A DNA stretch of 64,000 nucleotides, from NCBI GenBank assembly GCA_029718625.1, contig CM056376.1:79173386-79237385 (forward strand). Reading direction: 5' to 3'. The notes beneath the pieces are model-generated. The model did no database searches and had not been told where the DNA came from. It saw nothing but the letters and a program-made list of their open reading frames with translations. Every line of letters starts with the position of its first letter. Positions within the stretch are counted from its first letter, which is position 1. Positions 23,841-35,745 of the stretch are shown one piece after another. The position numbers were made by a program, and so were the translations under genes. This DNA comes from Synaphobranchus kaupii (taxonomy: Eukaryota > Chordata > Actinopteri > Anguilliformes > Synaphobranchidae).

Positions 23841-24436
23841 ATGAAGAGGGGAGGCGAGTTCTCCGTCTTCCAGGGCGGGAGCCCCTCGAGGAGGGCCCCC
23901 CCGCCCCCCGCCAACCTCAACCTCCGCAAGCAGAAGTCCCTGACCAACCTGGCCCTGCAGGGCGAGGCCGAGCGTAGGGCGTCGGCCCTGGAGCCGGGCG
24001 ACGCGGGCCCGCGGTGGGGCAGCCCGAAAAAGGTGACGGCAGCGGTGAGGGAGGGGGCGGAGCCAGCCGAGCCGGGGGGCCACAGAGGGCCCAGGGTCCG
24101 ATCCCTTTCGCTGTCCCTCTCCAGGGCGCTGTCCGTGTCGGAACACTCGCTCCCCCCCGGGGACTCCGAGGGGGACGGGCGACCGCCCGGCATCGTGGCG
24201 GCAGGGTGGCGAAGCACCGGCCCTCGACAGGGCCTGCGGCGAGGCGACGGAGCGCGGGGGAGGGCACGGGTCGGGTTACGAGGCTCGGCCTGCGGCCCAG
24301 AGGGTCAGGCACTGGCCGGACGAGGAGGAGGACGAAGAGGGTGGGTGCGGCCGCGAGGGCGCCGCCCACTTGGACCAGGAAGTCATCCTCACCATGTTGG
24401 GGGACCTGCAGCAGGCCCTCTACGCTCACCCCCTCC
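23841..24436 (+). CDS. nav3: Navigator alternative first exon (short isoform), with apparent frameshift
   Basis: The ATG at 23841 has A at -3 and an in-frame TAG 24 bases upstream. The first part encodes LRKQKSLTNL (from about 23922) and later SVSEHSL, motifs of the NAV1-type N-terminus. The last part encodes DQEVILTMLGDLQQALYAHP, also NAV1-like. The donor C|GTAAGT at 24437 is phase 1, so joining to 28195 gives Arg-Glu-Asp-Pro and keeps the frame. This would make a navigator without the calponin-homology domain and most of the linker. The two conserved parts lie in frames one base apart. Both frames are open across about 24150-24330, so the break cannot be placed exactly. It may be a consensus error in very GC-rich sequence. 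Confidence 0.8.
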
Positions 24437-25000
24437 GTAAGTAGCACCTGACGCTTTGCACTCCCCACCGCTCTGGTCTGCTTCCCTACAAGCATCGACC
24501 ATACCAGTATTAAGGAGAGAACAGCTGGCAGCCTTTCAATTACAGAAAATCTTAAAAGTGCTTTTTCCAAAGGGAGTATCTTACCCGTAATGTTTTTTCA
24601 TAGCTTTGATCATTGGCATATTCTCTGCTTGCCTGTCTGTGAGGTGCATGTGGACGATCATGATTTTGCTCAGGGCGGGCTGTTATTAGCAGAGTTACAT
24701 TCGCTAGCATGCCACAGAGTGCTTTTGCCTCAGGTTTTTGATGCTGTGCTGTGCTGGTTTAACCAGCGCTTCAGCGCAGTGCTGTGCCGCGCAGGTGACA
24801 ATGCCGCGCTAGTGAAGGGCGTCCCTCCCAAGCATAGCCGTGTTGGCATTAGCACCGCTAACAGCTGTGAGGAATAGACACGCCGCTCAGAAATGAGTGC
24901 GTTATTACAAATGCCAAATGTGGAAAACAGCGAATTGGCTCAACGTGTCTTTGAGCGGATATGTGCGCATAGCAGAAGTCATGCCATATCCCAGTATTAG

Positions 25001-25002
<2 letters not shown>

Positions 25003-25033
<31 letters not shown>
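25003..25033. repeat. (GT)n microsatellite
   Basis: About 15 GT dinucleotides in intronic sequence downstream of the alternative first exon. Confidence 0.95.
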
Positions 25034-25034
<1 letters not shown>

Positions 25035-27696
25035 ATGTGTGTACAGCTTGGGCGATCGGCATACTCTCTCCAGGAACAGGAGTGGAGCTGTCTTCACATG
25101 CATTATTAAACCAGGAAAGAGAGATAATATCAAGCGCTTGATGAGTAGGTAGTGATCTTAATCACAGTCAATAAGACCTGTGGCTTGCGCTGGCTTCAGA
25201 TGGGGGTGGGGCTCAGATTGCTCTCAAATGGTGCTGAATCCCCTGTTGCGGTCATTCCTAGCATTCATTATTTCTGTTGCATTGAAAAATCCATGAAATA
25301 AATAACTGACTATGAAGCCAATGATTTTTTTATGTATTCATTTGGCAGACTCACAAGTAAATATATGGTATGTAATTTCTAGTTTTTGTTTGGTAGGTTA
25401 GTTACAGCACAATAAATGAAGAATATTATTACACAGTAATATGAGGAATATGTAAAACAGCAATATGTTCTCTACTGTAAAGTTAAACATGTTAATGTTG
25501 AAAAAAAGGCATTTTTTGCAGTTCATCATTTTTATTCCCTTACATTTTAAAATATCTTGGATAATAATGATAGAGGTCCACACTGTAGCTTTTTAATTTT
25601 ATGAAAAGCTCCCTGCAATTTGATTGCAACAGCATATATATCAAATGTTAAATCCTAAGTATTTTATTTGTTATGACCTTTTTAAAAATTTTAATAGAGA
25701 TAATTACAGAACAAAATGAAGCTGTTTCATTGGTGTGCTCTGAAGGGTGTGTTCAGAGCAGGGCTTGAAGCCACAAGGATAGTAGTTTGATCCCCATACC
25801 TGGACTGCTTCATTTGTATAAATCAGCTGTATAAATTAATCTGTGGAACGTACTCTGCAGTGTGGGATAATGGAATTCCGTTGTGTTTTATAAGCTGAAT
25901 AAGGGTACCTGTGAAGAAAATCGATAATAAATGCAAGGCAGTGGACACTTGGAAGTGGCTGGCATCCTGTGTGGGCACCAGTGTGGTCAAATCTTGGCAT
26001 GGCGATTCTGTCCATTTATGTCTGGGTCTTTCTTCGGGGAACGTCTGACAGGTTGAATTCGACCTCATGCTAAACCATTTGTGTCCTCCGCCATGCTGGC
26101 CACAGCTGTGATCTGCATGTTTGCAGACAGTCAAATTAAAGGAAACCTAGGGCTGTAATTTCTGAAAATAAACAAATGACCAGCTTATTTTATATATTTA
26201 ATATGTCTATAGAATTGGTATTTTCTGTGTTTAAATGGAATATCGATGCAAATTACCCCGGGAAAGTGCTGTATCCAAGCAACAAGACAAGTCAATAATT
26301 TTGAAAAGAAACTTGTCAAGCATGTCAATCAAAGCTGTATCTCAGTTTTCTTGATTTATAATTCACCACTTTTTGCCTGTAAATGTTAACATTCTGCATT
26401 CCATGCCATTTCTCTGTTATTCCATTATACTTGGCTTTCTGATTTAGCTTTTTTACTTCTTTTTTTTTTTTTTTTGCTAGTGTTGGTTAGGCAGTTCGGG
26501 GTTGGCTTTACAACAATCCCATTGAAATCCTTATTTGTACCTGACGTACCATCACCTGAACCTTTTTATTTATCAATAGCCAACTTAACAGACATACCTC
26601 CAAGGTTTCAGTGTCTAAAGTCTCTTTTGTATGGTGACAGACTTTTATATGTTAAATATTAAATATCCCTGTCCTTATTTGTCATATGTGTGGACTAAAT
26701 TTCTATAAAAGGTGACCTTTGTAAATGCTGAAATGTTACCTCAAAATTTGTGTCCCAAGATGTTGGAGATTTACTAGGCTTTTCTGTGCTGCCTGCTTTT
26801 CAAAATAGATAGGAGTGGTATTTATTGTGGACATGTGTTTCTACATCGGTTAGAAATTATTTTGGATCCATAACCCCATACTGCATGTGTAGTCTTGTTT
26901 CAAAGCTTGCCTATTAGTAATTAGTTTGGGGGGCTCCTTTCAAACTAAGCATGCTTCCCCAACTCAACGTGAGTTCAGCACCCCTGAAATACCCTCAGGT
27001 ACAGTATATCAAACGTGACAGTCCTGCCTGTGGAAGACATTTTTCACTCGTGTGGCCCCACAGCATGACCCACTGCTTATTCAAATAATTTCTTATCCTT
27101 GTCCAGAACCAAGCTTAATGCTCCAGCTAAACTGGTACTTAATTTTTAAGAGGCACTGGACCCTAGTCACACAGATGCGGTGAGAGGTGGTTCTAAGCTG
27201 CAGCAGAAGAGCAGCTTAAGTTCTCAGAAGAGTCCGCCAACGCATCAATACACGCTGAGCAGGCTGCAGCTCACCTTGGCTCGCTCCCCTGCTGTGAATG
27301 CAGCTTTTGCAGGTGGACATCTGCCCGCTGTTTTTTTTAAAACATCGCTTTTGGCAAATGTCGATCTACTCTGACTATAGCTTGCGTGGTCATTATCAGG
27401 ATTGATAGAGGTGGTAATTATTGTCGTTGTTACTATTTATTAATTCCATAGCCTTGAGCCAAGTTGTTTTTCATAAACTGCCTTTTTTATATACTGAAGT
27501 GATTCATGGTAGAAATTGTGTTCAAGGTTACTATGGTAAAATGGCCCCCAACCAGTATGTGAACACACAATATTTTGGCCGTCTTTTTCACTGTGCCACC
27601 TTGAAAAGTTCCATGGTCAGTGGAATGGTTAGTGTGAAACATAGCCTGTCTGGCCTGGACAGAACCCATGCAGTTGTGAGCACTGTAAACATTTAA

Positions 27697-28106
27697 AGGT
27701 TGTATCAGCGATTTTGGGTGGAAACATAAATGATCACATTCATCTGATTTTTCCTCACGATCCGCTAGCTGCCCGCCCCATAAGCAGGCCATCAAAAAAC
27801 CGCGTCTCTGTAGGCAGCCTATGCTCCGAGATCGTACACAAAAACAAATGGTACTACCAACCACTCAAAACCAAAATAAACAGTATTTCAACCAATCACA
27901 ATGATCTGCACAAACGCTAATACTCTTATCTCGCTGAAATCTTGACGGATTTACAAACGGTTTGGTTTCTTACAAACGTTATTAACGTGGTTATAATTCT
28001 GGATGCTTGAACACTATTTTTTAAAACATAACATAATTATTCATAAGTATGTTTGTTTGGGATTTTGCTTCAGAAGTGACGTCACCCAAAATCGCTGATA
28101 CAACCT
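27697..28106. mobile_element. TTAA-flanked MITE next to an exon
   Basis: The 410-bp element has terminal inverted repeats of at least 24 bp, beginning AGGTTGTATCAGCGATTTTG and ending with its reverse complement. TTAA flanks both ends (27693-27696 and 28107-28110). There is no transposase frame. The right end lies 88 bp upstream of the acceptor of exon 28195-28303, so it may overlap the branch-point region. It fits a piggyBac/Kolobok-type non-autonomous element. Confidence 0.8.
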
Positions 28107-28194
28107 TTAACAAGGAAGGCCGCTGCCCAACCACTCTTTTATCGGGCGTGGCACCGTGCCTGATCCCGGTTGTGCCGGATTTGACACTTTCCAG

Positions 28195-28303
28195 GAGAGG
28201 ATCCAGAGGCCAGACGGATGCGGACGGTGAGGAACATCGCCGACCTGCGGCAGAACCTGGAGGAGACAATGTCCAGCCTGCGGGGGACCCAGATCAGCCA
28301 CAG
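28195..28303 (+). CDS. nav3: Neuron navigator 3, shared short coiled-coil exon
   Basis: The 109-bp exon encodes GEDPEARRMRTVRNIADL followed by RQNLEETMSSLRGTQISHS, the most conserved short helical segment of the navigator family. The acceptor is CTTTCCAG ending at 28194 and the donor is CAG|GTAAGG, phase 2. It is in phase with two upstream exons: 19803-19918 (giving Gly at the junction) and 23841-24436 (giving Arg). It is thus the first exon common to the long and short forms. A TTAA MITE sits just upstream and a donor-like minisatellite just downstream. Confidence 0.96.
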
Positions 28304-28349
28304 GTAAGGGGGCGCCAGTCACGGGCTATCCAGCGTTCGGTCACGGGTG

Positions 28350-30250
28350 ACTGTGAGTGACAGATCGATCTCAGGTGAATGAGCGATAAGTCTGAGGCAA
28401 GCTAGAGACGGTCACAGGTGAACGAGTGGTCAGTCACAGGTGATTGAGCGGTCAGTCGAAAGTGATCGAGTGCTCAATTTGGTCAGTCACAGGTGAGCAA
28501 GAAATTCACAGGTGATTGAGTAGTTAGTCACAGGTGAGCGAGTGAAAGTCACAGGTGATTGAGTAGTCAGTCACAGGTGAGCGAGTGATCAGTCGCAGTG
28601 ATTGACTGATCAGTCACAGATGAGTAAGTGAAAGTCACAGGTGATTGAGTGGTCAGTCACAGGTGAGCGAGTGAAATTCCCAGGTGATTGAGTGGTCAGT
28701 CACAGGTGAGCGAGTGAAAGTCACAGGTGATTGAGTGGTCAGTCACAGATGAGTAAGTGAAAGTCACAAGTGATTGATTGGTTTGTCACAGGTGAGCGAG
28801 TGAAATTCCCAGGTGATTGAGTGGTCAGTCACAGGTGAGCGAGTGAAAGTCACAGGTGATTGAGTAGTCAGTCACAGGTGAGCAAGTGATCAGTCGCAGT
28901 GATTGACTGATCAGTCACAGATGAGTAAGTGAAAGTCACAGGTGATTGAGTGGTCAGTCACAGGTGAGCGAGTGAAATTCCCAGGTGATTGAGTGGTCAG
29001 TCACAGGTGAGCGAGTGAAAGTCACAGGTGATTGAGTAGTCAGTCACAGGTGAGCGAGTGATCAGTCGCAGTGATTGACTGATCAGTCACAGATGAGTAA
29101 GTGAAAGTCACAGGTGATTGAGTGGTCAGTCACAGGTGAGCGAGTGAAATTCCCAGGTGATTGAGTGGTCAGTCACAGATGAGTAAGTGAAAGTCACAGG
29201 TGATTGAGTGGTTAGTCACAGGTGAGCGAGTGAAAGTCACAGGTGATTGAGTAGTCAGTCACAGGTGAGCGAGTGATCAGTCGCAGTGATTGACTGATCA
29301 GTCACAGATGAGTAAGTGAAAGTCACAAGTGATTGAGTGGTCAGTCACAGATGAGTAAGTGAAAGTCACAGGTGATTGAGTGGTCAGTCACAGGTGAGCG
29401 AGTGAAATTCCCAGGTGATTGAGTGGTCAGTCACAGGTGAGCGAGTGAAAGTCACAGGTGATTGAGTAGTCAGTCACAGGTGAGCGAGTGATCAGTCGCA
29501 GTGATTGACTGATCAGTCACAGATGAGTAAGTGAAAGTCACAGGTGATTGAGTGGTCAGTCACAGATGAGTAAGTGAAAGTCACAGGTGATTGAGTGGTC
29601 AGTCACAGGTGAGCGAGTGAAATTCCCAGGTGATTGAGTGGTCAGTCACAGATGAGTAAGTGAAAGTCACAGGTGATTGAGTGGTTAGTCACAGGTGAGC
29701 GAGTGAAAGTCACAGGTGATTGAGTAGTCAGTCACAGGTGAGCGAGTGATCAGTCGCAGTGATTGACTGATCAGTCACAGATGAGTAAGTGAAAGTCACA
29801 AGTGATTGAGTGGTCAGTCACAGGTGAGCGAGTGAAATTCCCAGGTGATTGAGTGGTCAGTCACAGGTGAGCGAGTGAAAGTCACAGGTGATTGAGTAGT
29901 CAGTCACAGGTGAGCGAGTGATCAGTCGCAGTGATTGACTGATCAGTCACAGATGAGTAAGTGAAAGTCACAGGTGATTGAGTGGTCAGTCACAGATGAG
30001 TAAGTGAAAGTCACAGGTGATTGAGTAGTCAGTCACAGGTGAGCGAGTGATCAGTCGCAGTGATTGACTGATCAGTCACAGATGAGTAAGTGAATGTCAC
30101 AGGTGATTGAGTGGTCAGTCACAGATGAGTAAGTGAAAGTCACAGGTGATTGAGTGGTCAGTCACAGGTGAGTGAGTTAAAGTCACAGGTGAGTGAGTTG
30201 TGTCACTCACTCACCTGTGACTTTAACTCACAGGTGAGTGAGTTGTGTCT
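28350..30250 (+). repeat. 43-bp minisatellite of splice-donor-like units
   Basis: The unit is 43 bp and is built from two related halves (22 and 21 bp), one with CACAGGTGAGCGAGTG and one with CACAGGTGATTGAGTG. The marker AGTCGCAG occurs at 28591, 28892, 29064, 29279, 29494, 29752, 29924 and 30053. These spacings are 7, 4, 5, 5, 6, 4 and 3 times 43, which proves the period and shows higher-order blocks of variable length. Many halves contain CAG|GTGAG, a consensus 5' splice site. The array starts within about 50 bp of the real donor at 28304. Confidence 0.95.
30165..30247. repeat. Hairpin at the end of the minisatellite
   Basis: The last units are followed by their own reverse complement. A stretch containing GAGTTAAAGTCACAGGTGAG pairs with CTCACCTGTGACTTTAACTC around a short centre (TGTGTC). 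Unit sequence then resumes. The array therefore ends in an inverted duplication. Confidence 0.85.
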
Positions 30251-30768
30251 ACAATGTGACTTAATTTATTGATTGAAATTAAGGCTGCGTGATAACCCTT
30301 CAAAGTACATGAAAGATCTATCCAATTTAAAGTAAAAAAATATATATAAAATATATAAATATATAAAAATATATTTTCACTAGTTATTTCAGTGCATTGG
30401 ACAAAGACAATTGCAAACACAACCTGAGAAGTGTGTAAAACATTAGCTAGAACATCTTTGGTTTTTGTAGCTAGCTAAATTGCATTCACTTTCCACAATT
30501 TTCCTAATTCATACAGTAGGTCAGTGTTTCTTCGCCATTGCTTGTTTCAGGCTAGCCTGCTAATAGTGCAAAGAAGGATGTCCATGTGTGCAGCTTTTCA
30601 TATATAGTGTTGTTATAAATATTAATATTGAATAAATATTGTTCCCTGGACTTGTTCCCTTTCAGATAACAAATGCTCACAGAAATATCATATATGATCG
30701 GTGCCAAGTAAACAGGTAGATGGCCTTGTTTGATTGATGGCCTTGAATGTAGTTTTCTAAGCAACATA

Positions 30769-31686
30769 CAGATCCTTTCCAAAAAATTAGAATATCATGG
30801 AAAAGTTTTTTTTTTTCCATAATTCCATTCAAAAAGTGAAACTTTCATAGATTATAGATTCATTAGACACAAAGTGAAATATTTCTAGCCTTTATTTGTT
30901 TCATTTTTCATAATTTTGGCTTACAGCTCCAGAAACCCCCCAAAACAGTATTTCAAGAAATTAGAATAGTGTGTCGAAAATCAGCATTTACTTCAGTTAT
31001 TTCAGAGAATTAATGTTTTAGACTGAGTGTCACACTATCATCTAATTTACTCAAAACACCTGCAAAGTGTATCTCAGTTTGGTTCCGTATGGGGAAGACT
31101 GCAGACTTGACAATTGGCCAGAAGACCATCATTGACACCCTCCAGAAGATGGGTAAGCCACAAAAGGTCATCGCTAAGGAGGCTGGCTGTTCACAGAGTA
31201 CAGTGTCCAAGCATATCAATAGAAAGTTTAGTGGAAGGGAAAAATGTGGCAGGAGAAGGTGCACAAGCAAAAGAGATGACCGTAGGCTTCAGCGGATTGT
31301 CAAGCAAAGACGATTCCAAAATTTGGCGGAGATGCAGAGGGAGTGGACTGAGGCTGGAGTCAGTGCTTCAAAAACCACCACGTACAGACGTATCCGGGAC
31401 ATGGGCTACAACTGTCGGATTCCTCGAGTCAAGCCACTCCACTCATTCTCTGAAATAACTGAAGTAAATGCTGATTTTCGACACACTATTCTAATTTCTT
31501 GAAATACTGTTTTGGGGGTTTTCTGGAGCTGTAAGCCAAAATTATGAAAAATGAAACAAATAAAGGCTAGAAATATTTCACTTTGTGTGTAATGAATCTA
31601 TAATCTATGAAAGTTTCACTTTTTGAATGGAATTATGGAAAAAAAACAACTTTTCCATGATATTCTAATTTTTTGGAAAGGATCTA
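30769..31686 (+). mobile_element. Tc1-like transposon with long inverted repeats, internally deleted
   Basis: TA flanks both ends (30767-30768 and 31687-31688). The ends begin AGATCCTTTCCAAAAAATTAG and pair for roughly 235 bp per side. The 918-bp element is well short of a typical 1.6-kb Tc1 element. It keeps only the 5' part of the transposase gene between the repeats. It should be mobilised only in trans, if at all. Confidence 0.9.
31089..31502 (+). pseudogene. Tc1 transposase, N-terminal fragment
   Basis: The frame begins MGKTADLTIGQK and includes QKVIAKEAGCSQSTVSKHI, the first helix-turn-helix of the Tc1 DNA-binding region. A second basic domain follows, with RRIRDMGYN. After about residue 115 it runs into the 3' inverted repeat and stops at 137 residues. 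Full Tc1 transposases are about 340 residues, so the whole DDE catalytic domain is missing. The remaining fragment could still bind inverted repeats, but expression is unknown. Confidence 0.85.
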
Positions 31687-33585
31687 TATAACACTTAAAG
31701 TGATTTTACATTTTTTTCCCTTGACAAAGCTGCTATTCCCCTTGTGTCCTCTATACAAAGGGTTACCTTGATATTACTCTCTTTTATACATGGTACAATA
31801 CAGTATTATCTGTGGAACTGTAGTAAATCGATTAAGTGTGTTCAATGCAGTCTCCCACAGACCATGATTTTGATAACTGTAATAGGATTGTTGATCCCAA
31901 GGTTTAAAGCGATACCCAGTTGCACTGTTTGCTACACATGAAGTTTCACAGGCGATCATTCAATCGGCACCATTCTAATGTGCAATCAAGATGACACTGC
32001 AAAATGTGTGGAGGGATGTCGGCTTTATTGAAAACAAAGTCTTTCACTTACTCTCTAAATCAGGGCTAACCAGTTGCCTGAGGGCCCAGTGTGAAAGATG
32101 GCTTTTGTTTCAACCAGTCTTAGTTTTATTAGCTAAATGACTAACATTGGTTTACTCATAAATCATACGATTGTAAAGAGTAGCCTTTAGCTGTCATTCC
32201 TGATTTTATCAAGAATATTGTTGACAAATTAAAATTCCATAAATGATCGAGCTAATTAACCCGTTAAATTTTAAATTCTAATTCAAAGACAAATGAACCC
32301 CTTTTGTGAACCCTTGCTCCAAAGCAAACCTGCATTGTTTTCCACCCAAACGCAAACAACGTGCTGACTACCAAGGGAAATTAAGTGTTCAGTGCACTTC
32401 AGTACTATGAACAGTGATTGAACGGTGGCAAACATGCAGTCTCTTTAAGGCATTATGTGTAATCCACAGTACAAATAGTGTAACAATGCACTACAGTTTC
32501 CAGTAACTGAAGACAAAAGTTTGGTCTTCACTCTGCATTGGACTGAAGTTTAATATCTACATGTACTGTATAGTCTGTACACTGTACACTGTATAGAGAG
32601 CAAATGTAATGGCCAATAAGAATGGTACTAACTTATTCTATTGTTCAGTACACTATACATTTTACTTCTGACTAATGTTGGTTATTACCAATGTAAAACT
32701 AAGTGTTCTTGTTGAAATTGATTGTCATTATTTTTTTTGGCTACATTAGAGACTCAGTGTAGTGTGTCTTTCTATTTACATTTAATCATACAAAATATCT
32801 GTGCTTCCTAAAGATGAAAGCATTATTTATTTTATTGTGATTAAAAGTACAATATTGGGATGCTTGATTTTTTAACCTTTCCCATTTCAGCGTCTGATGG
32901 CAAATACTTAACAGTGACATTACAGCCCTTCCTTTAATGGAATGTGTGATTCCGAATAGGACCTGTTTGCCCCGCAGTGTCAGTCTGTCACAGTCCTGTC
33001 TCACACCCCTCATGGGACTCAGACGCCCAACAGCAACCAGACAGAAAACCAGAGGCGGACAATACTTCTCTTCCCCAAACCTATATTTTCTGGGGATTTC
33101 TTTTTCTCCTCCGCCGGGGATGAAATTGCTATTGATTGATGTGTGGTTAAAAAAAAAAGAAAAAAAAACATCATCGCTAAAGGGATTTGTGTGATCTTCA
33201 AAGGCACCTTGCTTCGGCAAAATGTTAAAAAAAAAAAATAGATAGATAAATAAATAAATAAGACTCCTGTGAAATCAGAGGAAGGCCCCTGGGCGGACAA
33301 GCGGGATTTGGCCGCGTGCGACAGCACTTGAAGCCCAAATGGCTTCACCCGTGTTGTGCGCAGTGTGTTTACGGTTTAAATTACAGCCTAAAAAATTATT
33401 CATGACCCAATGCGAGGGGTTGACTGAACTGTTGGCGGATCATTTGGAATGACACGTGTTTTCTTATTTGTTTCCTTTTTATTTAATGTCACATGGACGT
33501 GGCAGCAGGCCTACAATGGCATGGCTGAAACGATTACCTGCCTGCCGCCTTATTAAGTGGAATGGATTTTCTTTGGTCCACAGAG

Positions 33586-33698
<113 letters not shown>

Positions 33699-34689
33699 AT
33701 ACGCAAGGCAGCTCAGCACTGCCTCCATTTCTAGAGAAACCGTCCAGAGCGACCTTATCTATTGGGGCAACGCAGGGCTACGTACAATTTCATGGAAACG
33801 TTGCAGTGCAGAGACGTCGCTATTACCATGGGTGTCGCGATATGCGTTCGGCGAGAAGCTGCCGCGACTTGACGCAAAGAATGAGGCAGATGTCCTTGTG
33901 TTTGGTCTCAAATAGCCCTAGCACCTCTTTCATCTTGGCTATTGATTTCTCCTCTTATGAAAGAGGCAAAGTCTCACTGCTATTATTTGCCGAGTGATGA
34001 AATGTATTGTACTGCTGCCCATGGACTGCATTCCCTTTCATCCTCATTGGCTGCACGTTGCCAGGAGACAATCTGGTGTGTAAGCAACCGGATATAAGAA
34101 ACCTAAGAGAACTGTCATGCGCCATCTGGAGTGATATGAGGGATGCTGATATGGGCCCATTACATCCCTCTGTAGCTGATTCAGATGGATATAACATACA
34201 GAACACTTGGGAGTTTCAAAGATATTTATGGGAAAATGAAACCCAGAGAAAAGGAGTGGTTGGACGTACGTGCATTTATAGGTCAGGAATGTCGGGATCT
34301 TTGACCCGGTGTCTGTTTGGTATGTCTAAGGACATTCCCTCTTGGCTTTCATTTTGGAATGCTTGCTTGCGACACTGCCGTTCATGTCACTTTTGAGTGA
34401 CGAAGGCATCATGTGCCGGCCCCTTTCTGAACCGGAAACCATAAGAAATTATTATTAAAAGGGACTATTTTATTGAATAATCATGATTCAGTTATTGTTG
34501 TGGTATAATTACCGAGATAATAACAATAAACAGTGATGATCATGATAAAGGGGCGGATATTGTCTTGGGTTTCAGTAACTCTAAAATGTCTTGCGCTACA
34601 CACTAATGCCTGAAGGGGGCACTGTACATGTTCACAAAAGTGACTTGCAAACACTGTTGCTAATTCCCTCCCAAGGCCTGCACCTTTAC

Positions 34690-35444
34690 AGCTGGGGCCA
34701 CATTACACGACTTTTCCAATCGTAAGAGACAATGGAAAAAAATGAGTAGCACACATTTAACAACTGTCATATGCAGATTTTCAGTCTCTTGTGTCGCACT
34801 CACAATGGCTGTTTTTGAGGAGCACAAATCTAAACGACAGAGAATTGACGCAGACAGATGCAGTTCTCTCGCATGAACGTGATTTCGCGTGGTAGACCTG
34901 CAAGAATGTCTTTTTCCGATATTTTGAAACCAAAACAACGATGGAGCCCATACAGCTTGCAACTTTGTCAGTGTTGTTGTGGTAACTTTCAGAGTTGACA
35001 TTGTACAGACAGACACACGCATGTCTCTGCCACAAATCCACAAGTCGCTCCTCATTTTTAGCATTCCAAAAAAATGTTTATTCGGCTCACGTTGCCATCC
35101 GCACATTGGATTTGATGTTTACTTCCGTATTTTTCAACCTCTTCCTTCCTCTGTCGTGAACTCACTTTTCATTGCTATTGAAACTTCCCGTAGCGATTTC
35201 AGTCTTTGGCCAGCGCAAACCACAAGACTAACCCCGATAAAATCAAACATGTACGATAAAATAGTGCCGTTCCCAACTGGGATCGTAGGAGACAGACAAT
35301 AGTCTTTCACTCCCACACACATAACGATTACAGCTGCAACTTTACAGCGCGACTAGCCTGGATTTCCCTGGACTACCACAGACTCTGCCCGATCGCAAAT
35401 CGTTGGCAAATCGGGCTAAAAAATCGTGTAATGTGTCCCCAGCT
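34690..35444. mobile_element. Inverted-repeat element, non-autonomous
   Basis: The left end AGCTGGGGCCACATTACACG and the right end CGTGTAATGTGTCCCCAGCT are near-perfect reverse complements. The 755-bp interior has no transposase. The GGGG-starting ends fit a hAT-like or similar DNA element, but I could not see a clear target-site duplication. Confidence 0.7.
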
Positions 35445-35654
35445 TTAGTTAGACAGAACAGGGCCCGAATTCAAGTTGGTCCAAATAATCTCTTCATTTT
35501 TCACCTGCACACCACTAATAGCTTAGGACAGCCCCGCAGTTCTGCATGATTGCTCCTGATCGCTGCAATGCCTTTTACTTCAGTTAGCTTTTAATTGTAG
35601 GAGGCAGTGGAGGAAATTGACCAGGGAGATAAGAGATCTGAGCTGAATGCCTGT

Positions 35655-35745
35655 CCATTAATCAATCAATCAATCTTTATTTGTATAGCTCATTTCATAC
35701 AATTTAACGCAATGCGCAATGCAATTAAAACCAGTCCATGGCTCT
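35655..35745 (-). mobile_element. Probable LINE/SINE 3' tail
   Basis: Read on the minus strand, the sequence ends ATGAAATGAGCTATACAAATAAAGATTGATTGATTG. This is the short-repeat tail typical of fish LINE-derived or SINE 3' ends. How far the element extends beyond 35745 is not clear. Confidence 0.45.

Larger units (their letters stand above)
19919..28194 (+). other. nav3: nav3 intron containing an alternative first exon
   Basis: An 8.3-kb intron for the long transcript. It hosts a TA-flanked MITE (21659-21929), an alternating CA/TG-like region (22390-22945), a purine-rich leader and alternative first exon (23214-24436), a TG microsatellite and a TTAA-flanked MITE (27697-28106). No other exon is supported at 19920-21650 or 24437-27690. 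A T-rich run lies at about 26454-26475. Confidence 0.85.

Noticed and set aside
23682..24570. Minus-strand open frames opposite the alternative first exon
   Set aside because: They are antisense shadows in very GC-rich DNA with no recognisable protein.
28350..30250. CRISPR-like or coding repeat array
   Set aside because: It is a head-to-tail 43-bp minisatellite with variant units. There are no spacers, and stops occur in the frames.
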